DNA of 64,000 nt from Patescibacteria group bacterium (GTDB lineage: Bacteria; Patescibacteria; ABY1; UBA10025; JAHIVO01), in NCBI GenBank assembly GCA_028718605.1, contig JAQULM010000002.1:62001-126000 (forward strand). The letters are read 5' to 3'. This document shows positions 54,797-62,969 of this stretch, piece by piece (the stretch's first letter is position 1; each line of letters begins with the position of its first letter). The position numbers and the translations under genes were made by a program. The notes under the pieces were generated by a model. It made no database searches. It saw nothing but the letters and a program-made list of their open reading frames with translations, and was not told where the DNA came from.

Positions 54797-55234
54797 TTAT
54801 TCTTTCCAGCGGTACTTTCGTTTTTTCGCTTTCAAGACATCCAGCTGGCACGAGTAGCACAAACCATTATGGCAGCAAATGGTCCCACCGCACTTCTTGC
54901 AGGTCCATTTCTTCCGTTGGTCAGCGAGAAATGCTCTCATCCCCTTGTGTTTTATATACTTCAAGTTTTCGAGCATGCTCATGTGGTAATGGGCACGGTA
55001 CCGCTTGTCTATGTGCTCCAAACGGTCGCATGGGCACGTGTCGCAGTGGAAACAATACGCCCAGCCATTGCGCAGACGCTTCGGGCATTTTTTAATCAAA
55101 CAGTACACACAACTTGCAGGCTTGTTTTTGTTTTTAAAAAGGCAGCCCGGGCATTTATTCTTTTCGCGTAAATACGCGGCGCAGATGGCGCAGTTCATAC
55201 CGCAGGGCGCGATGAGTTGTTTCGTGATGGGCAT
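54797..55234 (-). CDS. DUF3795-type Cys-rich protein
   Basis: From the ATG at 55234 the product has 145 residues and begins MPITKQLIAPCGMNCAICAAYL, matching the DUF3795 start (PCGxxCxxC). About 16 further Cys are arranged in CPGC, CVYC, CFHCDTCPC, CKKCGG and CYSC pairs, consistent with several zinc or Fe-S sites. Function of the family is unknown. It lies upstream of the 165-residue gene. Confidence 0.75.
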   Translation of the reverse strand: MPITKQLIAPCGMNCAICAAYLREKNKCPGCLFKNKNKPASCVYCLIKKCPKRLRNGWAYCFHCDTCPCDRLEHIDKRYRAHYHMSMLENLKYIKHKGMRAFLADQRKKWTCKKCGGTICCHNGLCYSCQLDVLKAKKRKYRWKE

Positions 55235-55268
55235 TATATTGGCATGCACCATTATTCTAAAGTCCTAA

Positions 55269-55613
55269 CTATAGTACTACCCGCCACAACACCAATAACC
55301 ATCCGGCAACCATAATCGGGGTGAACAGATGTTTATTGTATTTTGCCAGCCAGCGTGGCAGGTAAATGTCGAAATTCGGCGAACGGTCCTCCGTGTACCG
55401 CGCGGCAATCGGAGTGAGCGGGCACGTCCATTTATTTACAAGGATAACGATTGCTTCGCCAATGGAAAGTGCAACGCCGATCCAGGTAAATACATTTATC
55501 TGGCCAATGGCAGCCGAATAAACCATATATACTATCGACGGGCCGATGATAAGCCAAACCAGCGTATGGAGCAGTTTGATGGCGGTTAATTTTTGCATCA
55601 TCATAGGTTTCAT
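55269..55613 (-). CDS. Small integral membrane protein (DUF2784-like)
   Basis: The 114-residue product has three membrane segments. The motif NKWTCPLTPIAARYTEDRSPNFDIYLPRWLAKYN between segments 2 and 3 resembles the CPLT-x-xE element of DUF2784-type proteins. Several in-frame starts (GTG 55619, ATG 55613, and three ATGs just after) are possible without a clear Shine-Dalgarno. Function unknown. Confidence 0.65.
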   Translation of the reverse strand: MKPMMMQKLTAIKLLHTLVWLIIGPSIVYMVYSAAIGQINVFTWIGVALSIGEAIVILVNKWTCPLTPIAARYTEDRSPNFDIYLPRWLAKYNKHLFTPIMVAGWLLVLWRVVL

Positions 55614-55692
55614 GAACACATTGTAACCTGACCGAAATCCAATAACAAGAGGCGCAAGAGCGCACGCAGAAGCGCCTGTACTTGGAAAAAAA

Positions 55693-55953
55693 TCACCCGC
55701 ATCTACTCTTTTGGGCGTCGATGATTCTCGCTTTCCCTGCCCGCGGCAGTTTTTTAATGCGCGCTTCCTCGCGTGAAGCAGCGGACCGCGTACGGTATTT
55801 CCGCATGTAGACGACTCTCACCGGCCCCCTGCCTCTCGTATACTTCGCGCCGCGCATCGACGCACGGTGCTCCGCCACCCGGCGCGCAAGGTCAGTCGTA
55901 ATGCCGGTGTACAATGTTTTGTCTTTGCATTTCAGAATGTAGAGGGTGTACAT
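55693..55953 (-). CDS. GIY-YIG nuclease-superfamily protein (86 aa)
   Basis: Second small GIY-YIG protein of the window. MYTLYILKCKDKTLYTGIT is the GIY-YIG motif, then TDLARRVAEH with the catalytic-type Arg. GAKYTRGRGPVRVVY and SAASREEARIKKLPRAGKARII complete the domain with its Glu, matching the YhbQ/UPF0213 group better than the copy at 21072. It is divergent from the purH fragment and only about 75 bases from where that fragment begins. Confidence 0.88.
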   Translation of the reverse strand: MYTLYILKCKDKTLYTGITTDLARRVAEHRASMRGAKYTRGRGPVRVVYMRKYRTRSAASREEARIKKLPRAGKARIIDAQKSRCG

Positions 55954-56028
55954 AATACTATCGTATCATGAAGCGCTGAGAAATCGCCAGCTGCCAGTTG
56001 CACGAAAATGCATTATACGGTACAGTAA

Positions 56029-56355
56029 CCCAACGGCAAACCAATTGACCTCGTCGTGGTCAACCTGTACCCGTTCCAGGAAACGCTCAAAAAGCCCGGC
56101 GTCACGCATGCCGAGCTGGTCGAAAAGATCGACATCGGCGGCCCAACCTGGCTCCGAGCAGGAGGCAAGAACTACCTCGACGTGACCGTACTCTCGTCAC
56201 CCGCTGACTACCAGCTGTTTATCGACGAGATGAGAGAGCACGGCGGCCAGACCACCCTGAAATTCAGGGGGGAATGCGCTGCGAGGACATTCGCCCTGGT
56301 TCGCGAGTATGATGAGGCAATCGCCAACTACTTCGCTTCCCGTGTGGCAGGGTAG
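56029..56355 (+). pseudogene. purH: 5'-truncated purH fragment (IMP cyclohydrolase region)
   Basis: The reading frame gives PNGKPIDLVVVNLYPFQET, then IDIGGPTWLRAGGKNYLDVTVLSSPADY and EYDEAIANYF. This corresponds to the middle of the MGS-like IMP cyclohydrolase domain of PurH. The first 70 or so residues and the whole AICAR transformylase domain are missing. An in-frame stop lies directly before the homology. GTG at 56056 could start a 99-residue product. A terminator follows. No other purine-synthesis gene is seen. Confidence 0.75.
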
Positions 56356-56385
56356 TAAACCATTTCGCCGAGTACGAAATGCAGG

Positions 56386-56420
56386 ACCGCCGGTTACGTA
56401 TGACTGGCGGTTCTTTTTTT
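56386..56420 (+). terminator. Terminator after the purH fragment
   Basis: ACCGCC / GGCGGT stem with a 14-base partly paired loop, followed by TCTTTTTTT. Confidence 0.8.
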
Positions 56421-56442
56421 AATTTATTAAAATGGACATAAT

Positions 56443-56471
56443 TCAAGCGGGTGCAAACTGCATCCGCTTGA
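56443..56471. repeat. Strong hairpin without T tract
   Basis: TCAAGCGG-GTGCA and TGCAT-CCGCTTGA form a 13-pair stem with one wobble and a three-base loop. It lies between the convergent purH fragment and the 195-residue membrane-protein gene and may act as an RNA end stabiliser. Confidence 0.5.
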
Positions 56472-56499
56472 TACTGCTTTGATTCGCTGATTGGGTAAG

Positions 56500-57087
56500 C
56501 TACACGAAGACGTGTATAAGCCGAAATACGAACAGGATCACTCCGTATACGAATACATACCTCAGTGCCACTTTAAAAATATGGGCATTGATATACCCCG
56601 CCTCGTCATTGGTTGGCCATACCCCGAGTGAACAGTTCGCGCCCCGGCCATTAATGCCCCCAATGACGCTGCTGATACCCATAAACAGGAGAATTGTTGT
56701 GGCAACAGCGCGCCACATTGAGAATCCCACGGGCGCAGCGATCGGGTCCATGATGATTTCCCCCATCTCATTGAGGGCAGCGAACGCCGCGATCGGAATG
56801 AAAAGCCACTCGAAGAACTTGCCTTTCACATGGGGTCCCCAGCCGCGGAAAACCATCCCGCTGATAAAGATAAAGAGGGACGCCACGTAAAAATACCGCA
56901 ACACGCTCCACGCCGCGATGATCGTTCCGGCATCACCTGTCGGATGGCGCAGATAGAGTACGAAGACGCCAATTGACATGACCACTTCCACAAACACCAG
57001 AATGCGTAGGACTTTTGCATACCAGCGCAGGTCACCGTCGACCATCTCCTTCGAGTACGCACCGTGCTCATCACGAAATATTCCCAT
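56500..57087 (-). CDS. Integral membrane protein of unknown function (195 aa)
   Basis: Not recognised. Five hydrophobic segments alternate with short loops after a soluble N-terminus (MGIFRDEHGAYSKEMVDGD). Loop motifs include FRGWGPHVKGKFFEW and GINGRGANCSLGVWPTNDE. The GAGGTG before the ATG is a fair ribosome-binding site. It stands alone. Confidence 0.65.
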   Translation of the reverse strand: MGIFRDEHGAYSKEMVDGDLRWYAKVLRILVFVEVVMSIGVFVLYLRHPTGDAGTIIAAWSVLRYFYVASLFIFISGMVFRGWGPHVKGKFFEWLFIPIAAFAALNEMGEIIMDPIAAPVGFSMWRAVATTILLFMGISSVIGGINGRGANCSLGVWPTNDEAGYINAHIFKVALRYVFVYGVILFVFRLIHVFV

Positions 57088-57213
57088 TGCTACACCTCGC
57101 TTTGTATTGAACTGTTTCGCTATTCTTGTTTATTTTCAATACACCTTAACACGGCAACCGAAATACTACAAGGGGAGTATTTGCTGCCATGCCGAACCCA
57201 ACCCCCGCTTGCC

Positions 57214-57253
57214 ATTGCGAGGACCTGCCTATGGGCAGGGGTGAAGCAATCTC
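57214..57253. repeat. Composite palindromic repeat
   Basis: Outer ATTGCGAGG...GAAGCAAT arms, a form of the widespread ATTGCGAGG/GAAGCAATCTC genomic palindrome, enclose CCTGCCTATGGGCAGG (57224-57239), an imperfect 16-base palindrome of the CCTGCC family. It touches the 3' end of the Nudix gene. Confidence 0.7.
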
Positions 57254-57254
57254 A

Positions 57255-57662
57255 TCACCGTTTCTCAACCATGCCAATCGCTTTCAGCACCCACTGGTGC
57301 CGCATCTGTTTTTTCATTTTCAGAATTTCCCGCCAGGCAAACCAACGGCAATCCATAATTTCCTTCGAACGTGCTTGCAACCTGCCGCCGATAATCCTGC
57401 CTTCAAATGCGTGGCGCACTGGCCCGCCAACTGTACTATGGTCGACGAATAATTCACGTATCAGTTTCACGCGGAAACCGGACTCTTCATACACCTCTTT
57501 AGCAGCGCGCTTCTCAACCGTGTCGCCAACCTCAACGCGGCCAGCCGGTACGTTCCACAACCCGCGCGCTTGCCGCTTGCCTTCCTGGACGAGCAGGTAT
57601 TTCCCGTTTTTCCGGATTACAGTACCGACGACAACCTGTACGCGCAGGTATTTATTTCCCAT
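57255..57662 (-). CDS. Nudix hydrolase
   Basis: The 135-residue pyrophosphohydrolase-fold protein has the Nudix box spanning residues 41-63. The consensus Gx5Ex7REUxEExGU is met except that the first Glu is Asp47 and the Arg is Lys55; the metal-binding E56, E59 and E60 are present. It cleaves nucleoside-diphosphate-linked compounds; the substrate cannot be read from the sequence. It stands alone, with a palindromic repeat directly after its stop. Confidence 0.88.
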   Translation of the reverse strand: MGNKYLRVQVVVGTVIRKNGKYLLVQEGKRQARGLWNVPAGRVEVGDTVEKRAAKEVYEESGFRVKLIRELFVDHSTVGGPVRHAFEGRIIGGRLQARSKEIMDCRWFAWREILKMKKQMRHQWVLKAIGMVEKR

Positions 57663-57686
57663 GTTTTTGCATACTAATAGTATAGC

Positions 57687-57869
57687 TTAGCCTGCAAAAA
57701 ACTTGAGCGCTTCATACACGAAAAATACCGGCCACACGATTGCCTTCAGGAATCCCAGAACACCGACCCAGAAGCCGGTGGCCGTCGAGATGAAGTAAAT
57801 CGCCGCGCCAATGAACCCGAGGCCATACACTGCTTCTCCGCCATGTTTATGAACGTTGACATCCATCAT
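57687..57869 (-). CDS. Small conserved membrane protein (60 aa)
   Basis: Starts MMDVNVHKHGGEAVYGLGFIGAA, then two hydrophobic segments (about 15-30 and 34-57), ending VYEALKFFAG. The KHGG...YGLG..GA.IYFI..A..FW.GVLGFLKAIVWP pattern is one I recognise as widespread among small bacterial membrane proteins without known function. It lies 24 bases upstream of the Nudix gene and may be in its transcript. Confidence 0.7.
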   Translation of the reverse strand: MMDVNVHKHGGEAVYGLGFIGAAIYFISTATGFWVGVLGFLKAIVWPVFFVYEALKFFAG

Positions 57870-57927
57870 ATACGTAATACATTACTTGATAATTCTTCGT
57901 TGACCTACGACGGTAACGGTACGGATC

Positions 57928-58575
57928 CTACGAGGTCGGTGATGCCGCTGTTTGCGCCATCGGCTGAACTGAAGCGCTCGGCTGAACACCGTGGAGTGTT
58001 TTGTACAGGTATACAAACGCGAGCCACACAACCGGCATCGCGACGAAAATGCCGACGCCGAGGCAGATCGCGCCGAGGATAATGACACCGAGTGCGGTTA
58101 AACCAAAGCCGAACAGGGACCATTTAATGCCATCAGTCATGGCAGTGCTCTGCTTCATCGCCTCACCGATGTCGAGCTTCTTGTCGATGATGAGCGGTAC
58201 GGTAAACATGAACCGCAGCGCCAGGTAAATGCCGGGGATAACCAGGGCGATAAACCCGAGTGCCACGATGATGCACACCACGATCGTCGCGCCCAGCACG
58301 CGCCAGTACTGCGTAAACTGGGTAAACACGTCGGTGATCTCACGCATCGTGCCCCCGTAATAATCCAGAATGATCGTGAGGTACCCGCAGGCCATCCAGG
58401 CGCTCAGGAACGGCCCGAGGATGTTGAACAGTGTCCCGTCATCGTCATACCCGGTACCGACGCTTTCGATGACGAGCACGATCGCCGCGAGCCCGACGAA
58501 GTACCAGAAGTTTTTCTTGACTTCCGCCCAGCCATACCGAAATGCTTGGCTGGTAGCGACGTGCTGTGTTGGCAT
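57928..58575 (-). CDS. Multi-pass membrane protein (GlpQ-membrane-domain/DUF975-like)
   Basis: The 215-residue product has an amphipathic start (AFRYGWAEVKKNFWYFVGL), five or six membrane segments, and the motif LGFIALVIPGIYLALRFMFTVPLIIDKKLDIGEAMKQS. That motif is shared by the membrane domains beside glycerophosphodiester phosphodiesterases and by DUF975-type proteins. The C-terminal tail is Ser/Gln/Pro-rich. Function unknown. Confidence 0.7.
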   Translation of the reverse strand: MPTQHVATSQAFRYGWAEVKKNFWYFVGLAAIVLVIESVGTGYDDDGTLFNILGPFLSAWMACGYLTIILDYYGGTMREITDVFTQFTQYWRVLGATIVVCIIVALGFIALVIPGIYLALRFMFTVPLIIDKKLDIGEAMKQSTAMTDGIKWSLFGFGLTALGVIILGAICLGVGIFVAMPVVWLAFVYLYKTLHGVQPSASVQPMAQTAASPTS

Positions 58576-58604
58576 TGGAGTAAAAATTAAAAAATTGTTA
58601 AAAA

Positions 58605-59090
58605 TTACTCAATCTGCCCCATAATCACGACGTAATTCTTCCCATACTTTTTCGCGCACTTCGGGCAGGTCGTGTACCACATGTACCACTTCTTGATGTC
58701 ATTGTACCCCTGCTGTTTTGCGTACGCTTCGAAATCCTTGCACCACTTACCGGTGTCCCTGAAATCGCCCTCGTATACTTTGCTCAAATACTTGCCGCTC
58801 AACGTGACGTTTTCCGCGCCCGTGACTTCCTTGTCCACGGCAATGTACAGGTCCATGTTCCATTTCGAGGTATGGTCAGAAAGCGACATCCAGTCGAGCG
58901 CCTTGGCGCCCGATGCATCAATCTTCGCGTTCATCCGGGTAACGACCTTACCAAAATTGATCGGGACATTGAACGCGGTACACACCCTATCCTTTATAAA
59001 CTTCTTATTCTGCCATTCGAACGTTTTGCTGTCCCACGGCGCGGGGTCAAAGCGCGGGCAGCAGTCGGTTTTGGGGTTGTAGGTTTCCAT
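58605..59090 (-). CDS. Conserved-looking soluble protein of unknown function (161 aa)
   Basis: Not recognised with certainty. From the ATG at 59090 it begins METYNPKTDCCPRFDPAPWDSK. It contains LSDHTSKWNMDLYIAVDKEV and KYLSKVYEGDF, and ends with the Cys pair CPKCAKKYGKNYVVIMGQIE. The central VYEG...W strand layout recalls the GyrI/SOUL-like small-molecule-binding fold, and the Cys-Cys and CPKC ends could bind zinc. The earlier in-frame start at 59216 adds 42 residues with no family character. Confidence 0.6.
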   Translation of the reverse strand: METYNPKTDCCPRFDPAPWDSKTFEWQNKKFIKDRVCTAFNVPINFGKVVTRMNAKIDASGAKALDWMSLSDHTSKWNMDLYIAVDKEVTGAENVTLSGKYLSKVYEGDFRDTGKWCKDFEAYAKQQGYNDIKKWYMWYTTCPKCAKKYGKNYVVIMGQIE

Positions 59091-59166
59091 GGTTTCGGTA
59101 ATTAATACTCTTGGTGCAGTGCCCCCAGTATACCATTTTCGGGGCTGCCGTTGAATGCGGCGCACG

Positions 59167-59194
59167 TTGACAAGAGGCAGGCATCCGGTATAGT
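59167..59194 (+). promoter_or_regulatory. Promoter of the 178-residue secreted-protein gene
   Basis: TTGACA, 16 bases and TATAGT. A leader of about 70 bases with AAGGAGG precedes the ATG at 59273. Confidence 0.7.
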
Positions 59195-59272
59195 ATGCAA
59201 TAATAAAACAGAACACACTATTGACATTACGGAAGACGAATCACCAGCAAAACCGACAAGGAGGAAAAAAGG

Positions 59273-59809
59273 ATGTCGAAAAAATCAAAGCTGGGCATTT
59301 TATTCGTGGCGATCGTAACAGGCGTGTTTGCGCTGAGTATCCCGAGCGGCAATGTCGGGGACCCCGGCACAACACCGGCTGGCGAGAACAGAGTTCCGCC
59401 TCGCCCGAATCCGCTGACCATCGCCGACGTGGCGATGCGCAGCTCGGCCAGCGGCACGGTCGTATCCCTCGATTTAGGAATCGACGACGGCGTCTGCTGC
59501 CCGTACACGGAATTCTACATCACGTGGAACGAGATGGACTCATTGCTGGTCAATGGCCATCTCCTCGCGGACCTGCTCATTGCGGCTGACTCGAACAGCG
59601 TGCTCCTGTGCGACTGCGCCCACGACGGCAGCGAGACATACAAATCCATCATCATGTATGTCGAGCAGCTGGACGGTGAACCGGGGCTCAAGATCGCCCT
59701 GCGCCAGAAAGTGTACCTGCGGTGGACCGATATTTCGGAAAACCTCAGGAAAGCTCTGGAGCCGAGCAAGGCAGCCATTTTCTACGGAAATGATTACAAA
59801 GTGATTTAA
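59273..59809 (+). CDS. Membrane-anchored or secreted protein of unknown function (178 aa)
   Basis: Not recognised. The signal anchor (about 6-24) is followed by a Pro/Gly-rich linker. A soluble domain then has a Cys pair (GVCCPYTEFYITWNEMD) and a second pair (LLCDCAHDGSETYKS), which may form disulfides. Strong AAGGAGG, promoter and terminator show that it is an expressed single-gene unit. Confidence 0.65.
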   Translation: MSKKSKLGILFVAIVTGVFALSIPSGNVGDPGTTPAGENRVPPRPNPLTIADVAMRSSASGTVVSLDLGIDDGVCCPYTEFYITWNEMDSLLVNGHLLADLLIAADSNSVLLCDCAHDGSETYKSIIMYVEQLDGEPGLKIALRQKVYLRWTDISENLRKALEPSKAAIFYGNDYKVI

Positions 59810-59834
59810 TCGATTTCCCGCCCAGACAGAATTA

Positions 59835-59870
59835 GATCCGGTGCTCCCCTGCGCCGGGTCTTTTATTTTT
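59835..59870 (+). terminator. Terminator of the 178-residue protein gene
   Basis: GATCCGGTGC / GCGCCGGGTC, ten pairs with two wobbles and a six-base loop, then TTTTATTTTT. Confidence 0.85.
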
Positions 59871-59877
59871 GGCTTTC

Positions 59878-59895
59878 AATAAGTCCTGACTTATT
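59878..59895. repeat. 18-base palindrome at the edge of the A/T-rich gene
   Basis: AATAAGTC-CT-GACTTATT. It lies just downstream of the terminator and marks where base composition turns A/T-rich. It may be the boundary of an acquired segment. Confidence 0.4.
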
Positions 59896-60053
59896 ACCAG
59901 CACCCATTTAAAAACGCACCGATGCAGTTAAATAGTATCGAGTCTCCTTCATCTCCTTTGACTCCGCAGACTTTATATAAAAATTTCACTTCTTCAAGTT
60001 GCTTTTCAGCTTCAAGCATATTTTTTATACAATACGATTTGTGAAAAAATACA

Positions 60054-61397
60054 TTAACTCTTTTGTTCAAGTCCTTTTATTAATACCTGAACTAATAATT
60101 GAGCAATTAATGGATGTTTAATTATTTTTTCATGGATCCAAGTGGACATTTCTTTTAATCTTCCCAAAATACTCTTAACATCCCTTGGCGATGGAGTTGG
60201 TTTATTCAGCTCCAACTTTAATAACTTGATTTCCCTAAGTAAAGTAGTCTTTTCAATATCCCCGAAGTCGGGTTTATTTAAAATATCATTTTCGATTTCT
60301 GTAAATACAACATTGACGTTACTATTGATAAAACTATTTTGATTCCCAACGACCGTCATGCCAACATTACCTGCAACATTTGTTGTATTATAAATTACGG
60401 TTGATGGTATCAGGGAGTCAAATCTTTCTGGATCCTCAATGATATCAACCCCGGTTTTACTAATTTGAGCCGCCGTGTAGCCTGACATATCTTCTGATAC
60501 ATTAGTTAAGTACCCGCCCTCATTCAAATATTTAATATTTCTATCAATTGCTTCGGGTGGAACATTGTCCACTTGTGCATTTATTTCTTCTTTTAACAAT
60601 AAACCATGGGGATCTTTCTGCCATCTTTTATAGGCTAGTTGCAAAATTTTCCTTCTTATTCCTTTATCTGTCATATAAAATTGTTCTTGATTTAATTTCT
60701 CTCTAGTCTTTTCGGGGGTCGGTTCGACCTGTGAGGATGTAAATATATATATATAACCATCCGACTTATTCCCCTTGGTGATTTCGAGTTTTATTTTTTC
60801 TAGCGCCAAACTAACCATTTCATCTATCAATTCATTTGGCTTATCATATTTCATCCAGCTTGCGATGAGCGTACCGGATACACCAATTGTAAATCCAAAT
60901 TGTACCTCGTTATCTTCCACGTTAGTAATAAAATAGTATAAATCTATATGATCACCCACCTTTGGTGAAGGAAAAACTTGGATTTTATACCTCGTACCCT
61001 GCACATTAATTTCTTTTTCATCGATTAGAGTATCAATTTGATCCCTCTGGAAAAACTTTAAACCATTAAAGTAACCAGTAATGGACGTTGCATAAATATC
61101 ATACTGATCCGATTTATTAAATACTAAATCACCAAGCTTTTGCCATTTTTGAGACACCTCTAATTTCCATTTATCGAGTAATTCCGTTGTAATCTCGTTC
61201 GTTCGAAAATAATCCCATAGATATTCCGCCGACGCTAGAACATATATTGTTGACTTTTTCTTACCATCGTCGGTCTCACAAGCTATTGTAAACCAAAAAA
61301 CATCTCTCATGAATTCCTCTTTGATACTTGTTGCATGCATTTTCATCCTGATGGCAATATATTGATTATTTTTCCGTGTGACGAGTGACCACTTCAC
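60054..61397 (-). CDS. A/T-rich gene, winged-helix protein of unknown function (447 aa)
   Basis: Not recognised. The N-terminal 230 residues are mixed alpha/beta without a known motif. At about 240-330 comes a winged-helix-like region (MTDKGIRRKILQLAYKRW, then AIDRNIKYLNEGGYLT and AAQISKTGVDIIED). Next is a short Asn/Val-rich strand segment (NVAGNVGMTVVGNQNSFINSNVNVVF), then a helical C-terminus. That layout is seen in some phage-defence and abortive-infection-like proteins, which is only an analogy. Base use is clearly more A/T-rich than the neighbours, so it was probably acquired. GTG at 61397 is the likely start; an ATG at 61346 is an alternative. Confidence 0.7.
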   Translation of the reverse strand: MKWSLVTRKNNQYIAIRMKMHATSIKEEFMRDVFWFTIACETDDGKKKSTIYVLASAEYLWDYFRTNEITTELLDKWKLEVSQKWQKLGDLVFNKSDQYDIYATSITGYFNGLKFFQRDQIDTLIDEKEINVQGTRYKIQVFPSPKVGDHIDLYYFITNVEDNEVQFGFTIGVSGTLIASWMKYDKPNELIDEMVSLALEKIKLEITKGNKSDGYIYIFTSSQVEPTPEKTREKLNQEQFYMTDKGIRRKILQLAYKRWQKDPHGLLLKEEINAQVDNVPPEAIDRNIKYLNEGGYLTNVSEDMSGYTAAQISKTGVDIIEDPERFDSLIPSTVIYNTTNVAGNVGMTVVGNQNSFINSNVNVVFTEIENDILNKPDFGDIEKTTLLREIKLLKLELNKPTPSPRDVKSILGRLKEMSTWIHEKIIKHPLIAQLLVQVLIKGLEQKS

Positions 61398-61401
61398 AAA
61401 C

Positions 61402-61875
61402 TCATCTCTCGATCCCCCTTATAAAATCCACAATCGGCTGGATGTCGGATTTATCAACTTCAGCCGGAGCGCTGGCCTGGGTGGATTTGGCGATCATTTT
61501 TTGCCAGAAGTTCAGCTTGTCCACGTCCACCTTGCCGGGAATTTTGACGTAACCGGCAAGGCCGTTGCGCACCTCTTCCGCAATCATCTCATACGATTGC
61601 TTGCCCTGTTCGGAATTAGCCGGGACCAGGCCGACGGCAAACAGGTACACTTTCTTGCCCTTCAAGCCATGCCAGTTTTCCTCGAGCCAATTTTTCGCCG
61701 CGATCCTGCCCATGTACGTGCGGGAGCCGACGACGACCATGCCGTAATCGTGCAGTGTGTCCGCGCCGTACTCGTCGAGATTGCCGATCTCGGTGCCAGC
61801 GACTGCCTCGTGGATCCACTCAGCGTACTGCTTGGTGGTGCCCCACTGGGTTTTGTACAGAATGATAGTTTTCAT
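61402..61875 (-). CDS. Flavodoxin-domain protein (HemG-like)
   Basis: The 157-residue FMN-binding-fold protein begins MKTIILYKTQWGTTKQYAEWI, the flavodoxin phosphate loop (T-x-x-GTT). It has VVGSRTYMGRIAAKNWLEEN and YLFAVGLVP as further loops. It resembles the menaquinone-dependent protoporphyrinogen oxidase (HemG)/flavodoxin_5 group. No haem-synthesis genes are nearby, so an electron-transfer role is as likely. GGAGGGG lies just before the ATG at 61875, which fixes the start against the longer frame at 61902. Confidence 0.83.
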   Translation of the reverse strand: MKTIILYKTQWGTTKQYAEWIHEAVAGTEIGNLDEYGADTLHDYGMVVVGSRTYMGRIAAKNWLEENWHGLKGKKVYLFAVGLVPANSEQGKQSYEMIAEEVRNGLAGYVKIPGKVDVDKLNFWQKMIAKSTQASAPAEVDKSDIQPIVDFIRGIER

Positions 61876-61950
61876 AATCCCCTCCATGAAATTAATATCC
61901 AAATTCTAATAACCAATTCCCAATAAATTTCCAAATCCCAATTTCCAGAG

Positions 61951-62334
61951 TTACGGTTGCATGGGCGGCTGGGACGCCGACTTTACTGCAGGAGGTTGGC
62001 CCTGTTTTACGTACTTATAATAATGCACTATATACAGCGCGCCGATAATGGCAAAAGGAAGTGCGATGGCTAAAATCCCCACCAGTTCAAACTTGGCGAT
62101 GAATACAAATACGGCGCTGAATGCGATAAACAGCCAGCCGCCGATGAGCTCCCGTTTCCACGCGACAATGATTAAAATGATCCCTGCAATCGACGGCAGG
62201 AGGTGCATGAAGAGCGCGAGCGCCGTTTCCCAGGCGGTTTGGCCCTCCTCGAACACGTCAAACGCGAACAGGGAGATAAAGCATACCATAATAATGCCCA
62301 GAAACCGCGGTGCCCAATAGAGAAATTTTTTCAT
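61951..62334 (-). CDS. Four-segment membrane protein (127 aa)
   Basis: Family not named. Four hydrophobic segments (about 8-25, 38-58, 66-80 and 86-106), with the conserved-looking YWAPRFLGIIMVCFISLFAFDVF start and LLPSIAGIILIIVAWKRELIGG, then a Gln/Pro-rich tail. This pattern occurs in small membrane proteins of many bacteria. It overlaps the upstream 170-residue gene by four bases, so the two are coupled. Confidence 0.7.
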   Translation of the reverse strand: MKKFLYWAPRFLGIIMVCFISLFAFDVFEEGQTAWETALALFMHLLPSIAGIILIIVAWKRELIGGWLFIAFSAVFVFIAKFELVGILAIALPFAIIGALYIVHYYKYVKQGQPPAVKSASQPPMQP

Positions 62335-62843
62335 AGCCGTGCGTTCATTAATGCTTGTAAAAATTCGTCGGTCTTCTTGCTGCCGATGAGGATCCGGCGG
62401 CCATTGGCCAATTCGAACTGCACCCCGCGAGTTTCATCAAAATACACGTACGCCATAACCCACGTCGAGCCTTTTCGCAAACCATACCGGATGCCCCAGC
62501 CCCAGAAGTCGCGCATGGCATTGAATTCGCGGGGGTAATATTTTTCAACCTGGTCCCAAGCGAACGTAGTTTTCCAGAACGGCACGTACGATGAGGAAAT
62601 ATTTTTTCCGTCAAACGTGATGACCTGCTTCCCTGCCCAGAACAGCCAGGGCAAGCCGATGCCGCACGCGAGGAAAATCAACCATACGCCAAAGTCAGGC
62701 GCTGGGTTATTGCCGAAGGGCTTGCCGAAAATGATCTGCTGGACAAAGCTCCACGCGGAAAACACAACCAAGGGACCGATGATCAGGTACATCCACCAGG
62801 GTTTCGCGTCTTGGACTTCATGATACAGATATGGAGTGGACAT
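62331..62843 (-). CDS. Membrane protein with PH-like C-terminal domain (170 aa)
   Basis: Two N-terminal membrane segments (about 16-40 and 51-68) are followed by a strand-rich soluble domain (KQVITFDGKNISSSYVPFWKTTFAWDQVEKY, GVQFELANGRRILIGSKKTDEFLQAL). That domain has the look of a bacterial PH-like (bPH/DUF6141-type) domain. Function unknown. Translationally coupled to the downstream 127-residue membrane protein. Confidence 0.7.
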   Translation of the reverse strand: MSTPYLYHEVQDAKPWWMYLIIGPLVVFSAWSFVQQIIFGKPFGNNPAPDFGVWLIFLACGIGLPWLFWAGKQVITFDGKNISSSYVPFWKTTFAWDQVEKYYPREFNAMRDFWGWGIRYGLRKGSTWVMAYVYFDETRGVQFELANGRRILIGSKKTDEFLQALMNARL

Positions 62844-62898
62844 ATGCCTCTATCGTATACCTTTTGGGGGGGATGTTCAAATATTACCCACCCGCACC

Positions 62899-62927
62899 TT
62901 GACAAATAAAAAAATTTGGCATATACT
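62899..62927 (+). promoter_or_regulatory. Near-consensus promoter of the 63-residue gene
   Basis: A perfect TTGACA, a 17-base A/T-rich spacer and TATACT. Transcription should start near 62934, about 36 bases before the ATG at 62970. Confidence 0.82.
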
Positions 62928-62969
62928 TCTCTGAAAACAAACTACCGAAAATTGCGGAGGTATAACCAC

